Of a stretch of 64,000 bases of DNA, positions 17,846-25,329 are shown in pieces; the first letter of the stretch is position 1, and each line of letters opens with the position of its first letter. The notes beneath the pieces are model-generated. The model made no database searches. It saw only the letters and a list, made by a program, of their open reading frames with translations, and was not told where the DNA came from. The stretch spans positions 82,069 through 146,068 of the forward strand of contig NZ_JAHVAI010000010.1 of NCBI RefSeq assembly GCF_019264375.1, written 5' to 3'. This DNA is from Sedimentimonas flavescens. Lineage in GTDB: Bacteria > Pseudomonadota > Alphaproteobacteria > Rhodobacterales > Rhodobacteraceae. The translations under genes were made by a program, and so were the position numbers.

Positions 17846-17877
17846 CGCCCGCCAAACACGCCAACCTGCACGGATTT

Positions 17878-17927
17878 CCCCCATCGAGGGGGAAGTCCGC
17901 GCGCCGTTGGGCCACCCTCGATGGGGG
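17878..17927 (+). repeat. Inverted repeat between binding-protein and cupin genes
   Basis: Perfect 13-base arms (CCCCCATCGAGGG at 17878-17890 and its complement at 17915-17927) enclose a 24-base loop. No T tract follows. Such hairpins behind a binding-protein gene often protect or attenuate the message before a second operon gene; here that role is inferred. Confidence 0.7.
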
Positions 17928-17965
17928 CCCCGCCGGCTACTCCCCTGACATCTGAAAGAAGAAAC

Positions 17966-18307
17966 ATGCTGATCGAAGCCCTGACCCCGAGCCTTGCCGA
18001 ACCCGAAACCTCGCGCCCCGATGCCGAGAAAGTCCTTGCAGGCGATCCCGTGCATACCACCTGGAGTGTCGAGGATGACCGCGGCCTTTACTGCGGCATC
18101 TGGCAATCGACCCCCGGCAAGTGGCGCATCAGCTACGACGAATGGGAATATTGCCGCATCCACGAGGGCCGCTCGATCATCGCGGGCGACGACGGCTCGC
18201 GGCTCGAGGTCGGGCCGGGCGACGCCTTCGTGATCCGTCCGGGCTTCACCGGCACCTGGGAGGTGCTGGAGACCACCCGGAAGGATTACGTCATCCTGGT
18301 GCGCTGA
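17966..18307 (+). CDS. Cupin domain-containing protein (DUF861 / cupin_3)
   Basis: A 113-residue small beta-barrel protein. The conserved core is GLYCGIWQSTPGKWRISYDEWEYC, CRIHEGRSIIAGDDGS, GPGDAFVIRPGFTGTWEVLE. This is the cupin_3/DUF861 pattern often found beside genes for uptake and oxidation of betaines, polyamines or amino acids; its substrate role is not known. I start at the ATG at 17966, preceded by a weak AGAAGAA. It follows the solute-binding protein by 120 bases in the same direction and is probably co-transcribed. It abuts the convergent L,D-transpeptidase gene. Confidence 0.88.
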   Translation: MLIEALTPSLAEPETSRPDAEKVLAGDPVHTTWSVEDDRGLYCGIWQSTPGKWRISYDEWEYCRIHEGRSIIAGDDGSRLEVGPGDAFVIRPGFTGTWEVLETTRKDYVILVR

Positions 18308-19225
18308 TCAGTCGAGGCCCTGCAACTGGCGCTCGCGCGCGTCGATGCTCGAGAGCGTCAGCAGATAGGGCTCGGCTTCGACTCCGGAGGCCTGTGCTTC
18401 TGCGGCAGCAGCCGCGGCGGCATGGGCCTGTGCCTCGGTCAGGGCCGGATCGACGATCAGCCCGGCTTCCCAGGCGGCCTGATCGGCTGCAATCGCCGCG
18501 GTATCCGAGGCCGACACAAGGTAGCCCGAGTGCAGCTCGACCATCGGACCTTCCATCTCGAGGCTTTCCTCGTAGGAGCGCACGCGCACCTTGGTGCCCA
18601 GCTCCATCTCGTCATACATGTCGATGATGTCCTGGTTGAACAGCCGGATACAGCCCGCCGAAGTGGCCTTGCCGATCGAACTCGGGTCCATCGTGCCATG
18701 GATGCGATACATCGTGTCGCGCCCGCCGCGGTAAAGATACAGCGCCCGTGCACCGAGCGGATTGTCCAGCCCCCCCGGCAGACCACCCGCCAGCGGGCCG
18801 TAGATCTCCGGGTCTTGCCGGATCATGTTCTTAGTCGGCGTCCAGGAAGGGTATTCCTCCTTGCGCCGGATCACCGCATCGCCCCGGAAGCCACGCCCCT
18901 CCTTGCCCACGGCGATGCCGAAACGCATGGCCTTGCCCGGCTCGACAACGTGGTAAAGCAGCCGCGCGAAGGGATCAACGACGAAGGTGCCGGGCTCTTC
19001 GGGGCCGTTATAGGCGACCCAACGACGGCGGTTGCGTTCGTTCAGATAGGCGGGATTGACCGCGGGGATCACGCGCTCTCCGTCCTGACGCGCACGGTAT
19101 TCAGGCGGTACGCCCGCGCTCGAAAGCGTTGTGCCAGAGGTGTTCGGCGCGCCGCAGGCGGCAAGGCCCACCACGGCCATGAGCAGTGCAAGCGGGCGCA
19201 AACTACGGGCGAAACTGCGGATCAC
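18308..19225 (-). CDS. L,D-transpeptidase (YkuD domain) lipoprotein
   Basis: A peptidoglycan-modifying enzyme expected to form 3-3 crosslinks or attach proteins to the wall. The catalytic YkuD motif is complete: RIHGTMDPSSIGKATSAGCI with the active Cys. The N-terminus is a lipoprotein signal with lipobox GLAAC, so the protein should be anchored in the membrane facing the periplasm. I use a GTG start at 19225, with GAGGGA nine bases upstream, which gives a compact lipoprotein leader (305 residues). The frame stays open to 19321, but that longer N-terminus would bury the signal. The C-terminal ~60 residues are Ala-rich. Stops directly against the cupin gene. Confidence 0.88.
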   Translation of the reverse strand: MIRSFARSLRPLALLMAVVGLAACGAPNTSGTTLSSAGVPPEYRARQDGERVIPAVNPAYLNERNRRRWVAYNGPEEPGTFVVDPFARLLYHVVEPGKAMRFGIAVGKEGRGFRGDAVIRRKEEYPSWTPTKNMIRQDPEIYGPLAGGLPGGLDNPLGARALYLYRGGRDTMYRIHGTMDPSSIGKATSAGCIRLFNQDIIDMYDEMELGTKVRVRSYEESLEMEGPMVELHSGYLVSASDTAAIAADQAAWEAGLIVDPALTEAQAHAAAAAAAEAQASGVEAEPYLLTLSSIDARERQLQGLD

Positions 19226-19351
19226 GGCGGCATATCCCTCGAAACTGATTACGAATCCCGAACAGGATCCGACCAATCTGCGCAGATGGTCAAGCCCGCG
19301 TCTCTGCGTCAACCCCCGCACAAGCCCGCGAACCCCGCCCGTGGCAAAAAA

Positions 19352-19379
19352 GCCCGCGCGAGGAATGCCTCGCGCGGGC
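19352..19379 (-). terminator. Strong intrinsic terminator behind the phytase-like gene
   Basis: A perfect 12-bp stem GCCCGCGCGAGG/CCTCGCGCGGGC with a 4-base loop is followed on the minus strand by six T residues (19351-19346). It separates the phytase-like gene from the L,D-transpeptidase gene. Confidence 0.9.
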
Positions 19380-19400
19380 CGACTTCAAAGCGTGCCGGGA

Positions 19401-21572
19401 TCAGTCGAGCTTGCCGATCGAGAAGAACAGCGTCTCGCCCGAGCTGTCATCGACCCCGTCGTTGTCGGAGACGATAAAGCCCTCGCCCGCCGCGTCGATG
19501 GCAAAGCCCTCGACCTTGTCCACGACATAGCCGCCGAAGGATTTCATTACCGGGATCAGGTCGCGCACTTCTTCCTTGGTCACCACGGGCAGTTCGCCGC
19601 CAAGCGCCGCAGGCTGCATCTCGGCCAGCTTCACGCGGAAGATCTTCTTCACGGCCGCCAGATCGCCCAGCTGGTTGTCGCGCTCGACGATATAGGCGTG
19701 ATCGCCATGCAGGGTGATTTCGGACAGGCCCATCCAGCCCGCGCCCTTGGCTTCGAGCGGATAGCGCAGCGCGCCCCACTCACCGCTGTCGGTGTTATAG
19801 GCCACCAGTTTGACCATACCTGCCGGATCGTCCTTCCACTCACGCTGAACGGCCATCCACAGCGTATCGCCGCGCTTGGCGATGCCTTCGAAGCCGAAGC
19901 GGACCTCGTTGGCCGACAGTTCGGCGGGCAGGCCGATCTGCTCCTTGATCTTGCCGTCCTGATCGACATGCACGATGCCATGCGGGATCATCTTGTCGCT
20001 CCGCCCTTCGGAGGCCAGCCAGAAGCCGCCTTCACCGTCAAGCGTGATGCCTTCAAGGTCCATCAGCTGCGCCGGAGCGCCATCGCGGGTGACCACGGTG
20101 GCCTTGGTGATGCGCGCGGGCTTGGTGGTCGCGTCGATGGTGAAGATCGAGGGCGCGGCCGAATAGAAGCTGTCCGACACACCATAAAGGATACCGGGCT
20201 TCTCGGCATCGGCGACGAGACCCGACAGCGCGCCCCAGCCGATCATCTGCTCGGCGCCGGCCGAGGTGATCGTGGGATAGGCCGCAGGGGCCTCGGTGCG
20301 TTCAAACAGCATGACATGGGCGCGCGCGCCGCCATCGGCGCCAAGGTCGGTCTCATTGGCCGAGACCAGCAGGTTGCGCGCGGGGATCGCGGCATAACCT
20401 TCGGGACCGATGCCCGAGGGCAGCAGTTGCAGCAGCTTCGGCGCCGCCAGATCGCTCACGTCATAGACACCGACGACCGAGCCGCGCTCGGACCCGATGA
20501 AGACCAGCGGCTTGCCGTCGAAGATGCCGAATTCGACCGACTCGGGCTCGACGCCCTTCTTGCCAGCGCGCTTGTCGGGGAAATGGCCGATCTCGGCCAC
20601 GGCATGTTCAAAGGTGTTGCCGCTGTCGTAAACGACGGTGCCGTCCTTCTTGAAGATCGTCCAGCCGCGCGAGCCGCCTTTCCAGTCGCCCTCGTTGGCG
20701 GTGGCGAAGTGATCCTCGTCGATCCATTTCACCGCGTCGGGTTCACGCGGGATGTCGGTGAGGCTGCCGGTGAAGTCGATCTTGCCGTCCTTCTTGGTGT
20801 CCACGCCCTCAAGGCTGACGCTGCCCGCGCTGAAATGGCTGGCGACCTTGCCATCGGCGCCGATCACGATGATGGCGTTGTTTTCCTGCATGGTCACAAC
20901 GATCTCGCCTGCGGCATTGACGTCCACGAACTCGGGTTCGGGGTCATCACCGGCGACGGCGGCCAGACCGGTCACGTCGATCTTCTGCATCGCGTCGCAA
21001 TCGGCCAGCCCGTCCTTGAGCGGCAGCTTGACCACATAGCCTGCCGGCATCTGCGGCAGTTCGCCGTCGTTCAGGTCCTCGTCGCGCTCGTTCTCGATCG
21101 CAACGGCCAGGAACGATCCGTCCTTCGCGCGCGCAATCGAATCCGGCTGACCGCCCAGATCGCAAGAGGCAACCTCGGCCCTGGTTCCCAGATCGACCAT
21201 CGCCAGACGGCCCGAGGGCGCCACGTAGCTTTCCGAGGTGTTGACGCCGACAAAGGCGGTATTGCCGATCACCGCGACCGAGGTCGGCTCGCCCTTCACG
21301 TCGATATTGCCAAGCGCCTTCGGTGCCTTGGGGTCGGCGATATCGACCAGACCGATCGCACCCAGCGGGCTGTCGGTGTAAACGAGCATCATCCCGTCTT
21401 CGGTGGCCGCGATGATCTCGGGCGAGGTTTCACGGGCGCGATCCTCGCCCTCGGCCATATTGGCCGGGGTCGCGAAAGCGGCGATGCGGTTGAAGTTCAT
21501 CTCGGCCGCCGCAGGCATGGCGGCGCAAAGCGCGAGGGTCGAGCTGACGGCGAAAAGGCGTGGTGCGAACAT
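19401..21572 (-). CDS. Secreted esterase-like activity of phytase family protein
   Basis: A 723-residue exported protein. A signal peptide (MFAPRLFAVSSTLALCAAMPAAA) is followed by an N-terminal half of repeated beta-propeller-like units (GEPTSVAVIGNTAFVGVNTS, EPEFVDVNAAGEIVVTMQEN, EPDAVKWIDEDHFATANEGD), resembling choice-of-anchor-I proteins. The C-terminal ~330 residues fit the phytase-like esterase domain (DLEGITLDGEGGFWLASEGR, KVEGFAIDAAGEGFIVSDND). A role in releasing phosphate from organic esters outside the cell is supported by the Pho-box array just upstream. The exact substrate is unknown. Transcribed alone, between its own promoter region and a strong terminator. Confidence 0.87.
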   Translation of the reverse strand: MFAPRLFAVSSTLALCAAMPAAAEMNFNRIAAFATPANMAEGEDRARETSPEIIAATEDGMMLVYTDSPLGAIGLVDIADPKAPKALGNIDVKGEPTSVAVIGNTAFVGVNTSESYVAPSGRLAMVDLGTRAEVASCDLGGQPDSIARAKDGSFLAVAIENERDEDLNDGELPQMPAGYVVKLPLKDGLADCDAMQKIDVTGLAAVAGDDPEPEFVDVNAAGEIVVTMQENNAIIVIGADGKVASHFSAGSVSLEGVDTKKDGKIDFTGSLTDIPREPDAVKWIDEDHFATANEGDWKGGSRGWTIFKKDGTVVYDSGNTFEHAVAEIGHFPDKRAGKKGVEPESVEFGIFDGKPLVFIGSERGSVVGVYDVSDLAAPKLLQLLPSGIGPEGYAAIPARNLLVSANETDLGADGGARAHVMLFERTEAPAAYPTITSAGAEQMIGWGALSGLVADAEKPGILYGVSDSFYSAAPSIFTIDATTKPARITKATVVTRDGAPAQLMDLEGITLDGEGGFWLASEGRSDKMIPHGIVHVDQDGKIKEQIGLPAELSANEVRFGFEGIAKRGDTLWMAVQREWKDDPAGMVKLVAYNTDSGEWGALRYPLEAKGAGWMGLSEITLHGDHAYIVERDNQLGDLAAVKKIFRVKLAEMQPAALGGELPVVTKEEVRDLIPVMKSFGGYVVDKVEGFAIDAAGEGFIVSDNDGVDDSSGETLFFSIGKLD

Positions 21573-21606
21573 TAATCGTCCTCCTGACGGAAATTGCGCG
21601 GACGAT

Positions 21607-21657
21607 GGGACAGCGATGCGACAGATGCCTGACAGTGCCGCAAAGCTTTTGTGACAG
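21607..21657 (-). promoter_or_regulatory. Pho-box array (PhoB binding sites) upstream of the phytase-like gene
   Basis: On the minus strand five 7-base units recur with an exact 11-base period: CTGTCAC, GCTTTGC (degenerate), CTGTCAG, CTGTCGC, CTGTCCC, each separated by 4 bases. This matches the alphaproteobacterial Pho box, direct CTGTCAT repeats spaced 11 bases apart. The array ends 35 bases before the phytase-like start codon, so expression is predicted to rise under phosphate starvation. Confidence 0.8.
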
Positions 21658-21772
21658 CCGCGATCAGCGAAGGGCCAAGGTAGAATCGGCCCAATTCATG
21701 CTATGATCTCGCGTCCCCGGCCCGGCTGCGGGCATCCTGACCCGCTCGGTCGTGGACAGAGAGGGAGGAACC

Positions 21773-22108
21773 ATGTCCAAATTCATCGTGACCGGCAGCT
21801 ACTCCGCTGCCGCTATGAAAGGCATGATCGCCCATCCAAGCGATCGTGAAACTGCCACCCGCGCGCTGGTCGAGGCTGCCGGCGGCAAGCTTGTGACCTA
21901 CCTGCTGACGACCGGCGATCATGACTTTATGATGATCGTCGAGACCGATGACGTTCGGAAGATGCTGCCCGCCCTGATGGTCGCGGGGGCCTCGGGTTCG
22001 GTCAACGGGCTGAAGACCGTGCAAGCCTTCACCTCGGCCGAGTTTACCGCGGCGCAGAACGCCGCTGGTGATATCATGATGCGCTACTCGGCACCCGCGC
22101 AAAGCTGA
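21773..22108 (+). CDS. GYD domain-containing protein
   Basis: A 111-residue small protein of the GYD family, a ferredoxin-like alpha/beta fold of unknown function. Typical stretches are KFIVTGSYSAAAMKGMI, GGKLVTYLLTTGDHDFMMIVE and TVQAFTSAEF. The start at 21773 is well set by GGGAGGAA immediately upstream. It is divergent from the phytase-like gene across 200 bases. A perfect hairpin follows the stop. No partner gene points to its role. Confidence 0.92.
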   Translation: MSKFIVTGSYSAAAMKGMIAHPSDRETATRALVEAAGGKLVTYLLTTGDHDFMMIVETDDVRKMLPALMVAGASGSVNGLKTVQAFTSAEFTAAQNAAGDIMMRYSAPAQS

Positions 22109-22113
22109 ACGGC

Positions 22114-22140
22114 CGGGTCCGCGGAACACCCGCGGACCCG
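22114..22140. terminator. Hairpin between convergent GYD and creatinase genes
   Basis: A perfect 11-bp stem CGGGTCCGCGG/CCGCGGACCCG has a 5-base loop and no T tract. It sits between two convergent stops and may end transcription from both sides. Confidence 0.6.
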
Positions 22141-22146
22141 AAGTTC

Positions 22147-23352
22147 TTACCCGACCACGTTGAAGGCAGGTCCGTAGGGGTATTTGGTGATATCCTCGGA
22201 ACCGTCCTCGCCCACGACCAGAATGTCATGCTCGCGGTAGCCGCCCGCGCCGGGCATGCCTTCGGGCAGGGTCAGCATCGGCTCCATCGAGATCACCATG
22301 CCGGGTTCCAGCACCGTGTCGATATCCTCGCGCAGCTCCAGCCCCGCCTCGCGGCCGTAGTAATGGCTGAGCACGCCGAAGCTGTGGCCGTAGCCGAAGG
22401 TGCGGTATTGCAGCAGGTCGCGCTCGGCGAAGAAGTCGTTGATCTTGGCGGTAACCTCGTCGCAGCGCGCGCCCGGCACAAGCAGGCTCATGCCATATTC
22501 ATGCGCCGCGACGTTGGCCTCCCAGATCTTCAGGCTGGCCGGGTCTACCTCGCCCACGAACATGGTGCGCTCAAGTGCGGTGTAATAGCCCGAAATCATC
22601 GGGAAGCAGTTGAGGCTGAGGATATCGCCGCGCCGCAGTTTGCGCCCGGTGACCGGGTTATGCGCGCCATCGGTATTGAGGCCGGACTGAAACCACACCC
22701 AGGTGTCGCGATACTCGGCGTCGGGGAAGCGTTTGGCGATCTCGGCCTCCATCGCGTCGCGGCCCGCCATGGCCACGTCGATCTCGCGCAGGCCCTCCTT
22801 GATCGTGTCGTGGATGGCAAAGCCGCCGACATCGGCCACCGCCGCGCCATGCTTGATCAACTCGATCTCGGCGGCGGATTTGACCATGCGCTGCGCCATT
22901 GTCGCGGGGGCGATGTCCATGCCGCGCTTGGGCTTGAGGAAGTGGTTGAACTTCTCTGCGTTCACCATGGTCAGGTGATCGGCCTCGACCCCAACAGCCT
23001 TGCCGGTGCCGATGATATGGGCCACCGCGCGCCAGTAGTTGTCGCGCGCCCAGTCGGTATAGGTCAGCGCCTCGCCATGGCAGCGCCGCCAGGGCTGGCC
23101 CGCGTCGATCCCCGCCGAGATCACGACCGAGCGGTCACGCGTTACCACCAGCCCGTAGGGTCGGCCAAAGCTGCAATAGAGAAAGCCCGAGTAATAGGCG
23201 ATGTTATGCATCGAGGTCATGAGGCAGGCGTCGAGGCTGTGCATCTCCATCAGGTCGCGCAGACCTTCCAGACGGGCCTCGTATTCCTCGGGGGCGAAGG
23301 GCAGCGGTGCCTTCTGGCCGTTCTCGCAGGTATAGAATTCGGGTCTTTGCAT
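22147..23352 (-). CDS. Creatinase (creatine amidinohydrolase), M24 fold
   Basis: Predicted to hydrolyse creatine to sarcosine and urea. The 401-residue protein has the pita-bread fold of M24 enzymes but lacks the usual metal ligands, as true creatinases do. It shares long stretches with Pseudomonas creatinase as I remember it: YYSGFLYCSFGRPYGLVVT, WFQSGLNTDGAHNPVT with the catalytic His, SLNCFPMISGYYTALERT, FGYGHSFGVLSHYYGREAG and MPGAGGYREHDILV. Length is typical (~402). The start has ACGGAG upstream. It is divergent from an ABC transporter operon across about 220 bases. No sarcosine oxidase or creatininase is in view, so a related amidino or methylated substrate remains possible. Confidence 0.85.
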   Translation of the reverse strand: MQRPEFYTCENGQKAPLPFAPEEYEARLEGLRDLMEMHSLDACLMTSMHNIAYYSGFLYCSFGRPYGLVVTRDRSVVISAGIDAGQPWRRCHGEALTYTDWARDNYWRAVAHIIGTGKAVGVEADHLTMVNAEKFNHFLKPKRGMDIAPATMAQRMVKSAAEIELIKHGAAVADVGGFAIHDTIKEGLREIDVAMAGRDAMEAEIAKRFPDAEYRDTWVWFQSGLNTDGAHNPVTGRKLRRGDILSLNCFPMISGYYTALERTMFVGEVDPASLKIWEANVAAHEYGMSLLVPGARCDEVTAKINDFFAERDLLQYRTFGYGHSFGVLSHYYGREAGLELREDIDTVLEPGMVISMEPMLTLPEGMPGAGGYREHDILVVGEDGSEDITKYPYGPAFNVVG

Positions 23353-23572
23353 TGTCGTCTCCGTAGGGGCCAGGGGACCCCGAAAGATCCCGGCGTACAG
23401 GACGTCCGGCGGTTACCCGCAAGTCACCGGGCCCTTGGCCCTCTGGCGACGCCATCGCCGCGACTCGCGCAGATGCTGCCGCAAGCTGCGCCGCCGCGCA
23501 ATCCCCTGCGAAATGGCCGGCGGCGCGCGAGGGGCCTTGACCATCCGGTCCGCTCGGCGGAACCTGCCCGCG

Positions 23573-24517
23573 ATGGGCCGCTATATCCTGAAACGCATTG
23601 CCTCGTTGATTGCCTCGCTGATTGTGGCGAGCCTTGCGATTTTCGCGCTGATCGAGGTGACGCCGGGCGATCCTGCGGCCTTCATGCTCGGGCTGAACGC
23701 CGCACCCGAAACGGTGGCGGCGCTGCGCGACCAGCTTGGCCTGAACGAGCCGCTGCCACTGCGCTACCTGCATTGGGTGGGCGGCATGCTGAGCGGCGAT
23801 TTCGGGCTGAGCTATACCTACAAGGTGCCGGTGGCCGAACTGGTGGGCGACAGGCTCAAGATCTCGCTGCCCTTGGCGCTGATCGCGCTCGCGCTGTCTA
23901 CGGCGCTGGCGCTACCCGCCGGGTTGATCGCCGCTGCGCGACGGGGCAAGGCGGCGGATGCGGCAGTGATGGGCGCGACGCAGCTTGGCATCGCCGTGCC
24001 GAACTTCTGGTTCGCGATGCTGCTGGTCTTGCTGCTGGCGGTGCGCTGGCGGCTGTTCCCGGCGGGGGGCTTTCCGGGCTGGTCCGACCCGCTCGCCGCG
24101 CTGCGCGCCCTGACCCTGCCCGCCGTTGCGCTGGCGCTGCCGCAGGCCGCGATCCTCGCGCGCGTCCTGCGCTCGGCCTTGATCGAGACATTGGGGCAGG
24201 ACTATATCCGCACCGCCCGCGCCAAGGGCCTGAGCCGTCAGGCCGCACTGACCCGCCACGCGCTGCGCAATGCGCTGATCCCGGTGCTGACGATCCTCGG
24301 GATGCAGTTTTCATTTCTACTGGCAGGCGCGATCATCATCGAGAATGTCTTTTACCTGCCGGGCCTCGGGCGGCTGATCTTCCAAGCCATCACGCAGCGC
24401 GATCTGATCGTGGTTGAATCCGTCGTCATGCTGCTGGTCTTTGCCGTGATCGCCGTGACCTTCCTGACCGACCTCGCCTATGCCGCCGTGGACCCGCGGC
24501 TGAGGAGACCAGCATGA
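23573..24517 (+). CDS. ABC transporter permease, DppB/OppB type
   Basis: A 314-residue inner-membrane permease with six predicted helices. The N-terminus (RYILKRIASLIASLIVASLAI) and the motif EVTPGDPAAFMLG are typical of DppB. The cytoplasmic EAA loop is RTARAKGLSRQAALTRHALRNAL. I start at the ATG at 23573; the frame runs back to 23435 but that part is Arg-rich and unlike the family. It overlaps the next permease by four bases (ATGA). First gene of an operon running through two permeases, a double ATPase, a dehydrogenase, an SDR and a peptidase. Confidence 0.9.
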   Translation: MGRYILKRIASLIASLIVASLAIFALIEVTPGDPAAFMLGLNAAPETVAALRDQLGLNEPLPLRYLHWVGGMLSGDFGLSYTYKVPVAELVGDRLKISLPLALIALALSTALALPAGLIAAARRGKAADAAVMGATQLGIAVPNFWFAMLLVLLLAVRWRLFPAGGFPGWSDPLAALRALTLPAVALALPQAAILARVLRSALIETLGQDYIRTARAKGLSRQAALTRHALRNALIPVLTILGMQFSFLLAGAIIIENVFYLPGLGRLIFQAITQRDLIVVESVVMLLVFAVIAVTFLTDLAYAAVDPRLRRPA

Positions 24518-25329
24518 GGCCCGCGCTTGTGCTTGGAGCGGCGCTGTCCGCGCTCGCGCTGGTCGCGGCGCTGATCTCGCTGATCTGGACGCCCTATGAC
24601 GTGACCGCGTTACAGATCGGGGCGCGACTGCAGCCGCCCTCAGAAGCGCATTGGTTGGGCACCGATCATTTCGGGCGTGACATCCTGTCGATGATCATGG
24701 CGGGGGCGCGCACCTCGCTTGCGGTGGCGCTGGTCGCGGTGGGGATCGGCATGGGGCTTGGCGTGCCCTTAGGCCTTGCCGCCGCCGCGCATCGGGGGCG
24801 CTGGCTTGATGAGGCGATCATGCGCGGGAACGACCTGATCTTTGCCTTCCCGTCGCTCGTGATCGCCATCCTGATCACCGCCGTTTTCGGCCCCTCGGCG
24901 CTGAACGCGATCATCGCCATCGGCATCTTCAACATCCCCGTCTTCGCCCGTGTGGCGCGCGCGGGTGCGCTCAGCCTCTGGACGCTTGATTACATCCGCG
25001 CGGCGCGGGTGGCGGGCAAGCATCGCACCCGCATCTCGGTCGAGCATATCCTGCCCAATATCGCGAACCTCTTGATCGTGCAGGGGACGATCCAGTTCAG
25101 CCTTGGGATTCTGGCCGAGGCGGGGCTGAGCTACGTGGGCCTTGGCGCGCAGCCGCCGACGCCTAGCTGGGGCCGGATGCTGGCCGAGGCGCAGACCATG
25201 GTGGTGATGGCGCCGCATGTGGCGCTGTTTCCGGGCCTTGCGATCGTCGCCACCGTGCTCGGGCTGAACCTTCTGGGCGACGGGTTGCGCGACGCGCTTG
25301 ACCCAAGGCTGCGGGGGCGCGTGGCATGA
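24514..25329 (+). CDS. ABC transporter permease, DppC/OppC type
   Basis: A 271-residue partner permease. Family motifs include HWLGTDHFGRDILSMIMAG, DLIFAFPSLVIAILI, the EAA loop YIRAARVAGKHRTRISVEHILPN, and YVGLGAQPPTPSWGRML. Five to six membrane segments are visible. Overlaps of ATGA type on both sides (permease upstream, ATPase downstream) point to coupled translation and equal amounts of the subunits. Substrate specificity cannot be read from this subunit. Confidence 0.92.
   Translation: MRPALVLGAALSALALVAALISLIWTPYDVTALQIGARLQPPSEAHWLGTDHFGRDILSMIMAGARTSLAVALVAVGIGMGLGVPLGLAAAAHRGRWLDEAIMRGNDLIFAFPSLVIAILITAVFGPSALNAIIAIGIFNIPVFARVARAGALSLWTLDYIRAARVAGKHRTRISVEHILPNIANLLIVQGTIQFSLGILAEAGLSYVGLGAQPPTPSWGRMLAEAQTMVVMAPHVALFPGLAIVATVLGLNLLGDGLRDALDPRLRGRVA

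Noticed and set aside
15887..18163. A 758-codon minus-strand frame over panB and the binding protein
   Set aside because: Covers parts of two clear genes in wrong frame or strand; no family match.
19131..21575. An 814-codon open frame on the plus strand opposite the phytase-like gene
   Set aside because: Fully antisense to a gene with signal peptide, promoter array and terminator; composition is Arg/Asp/His-rich shadow sequence.
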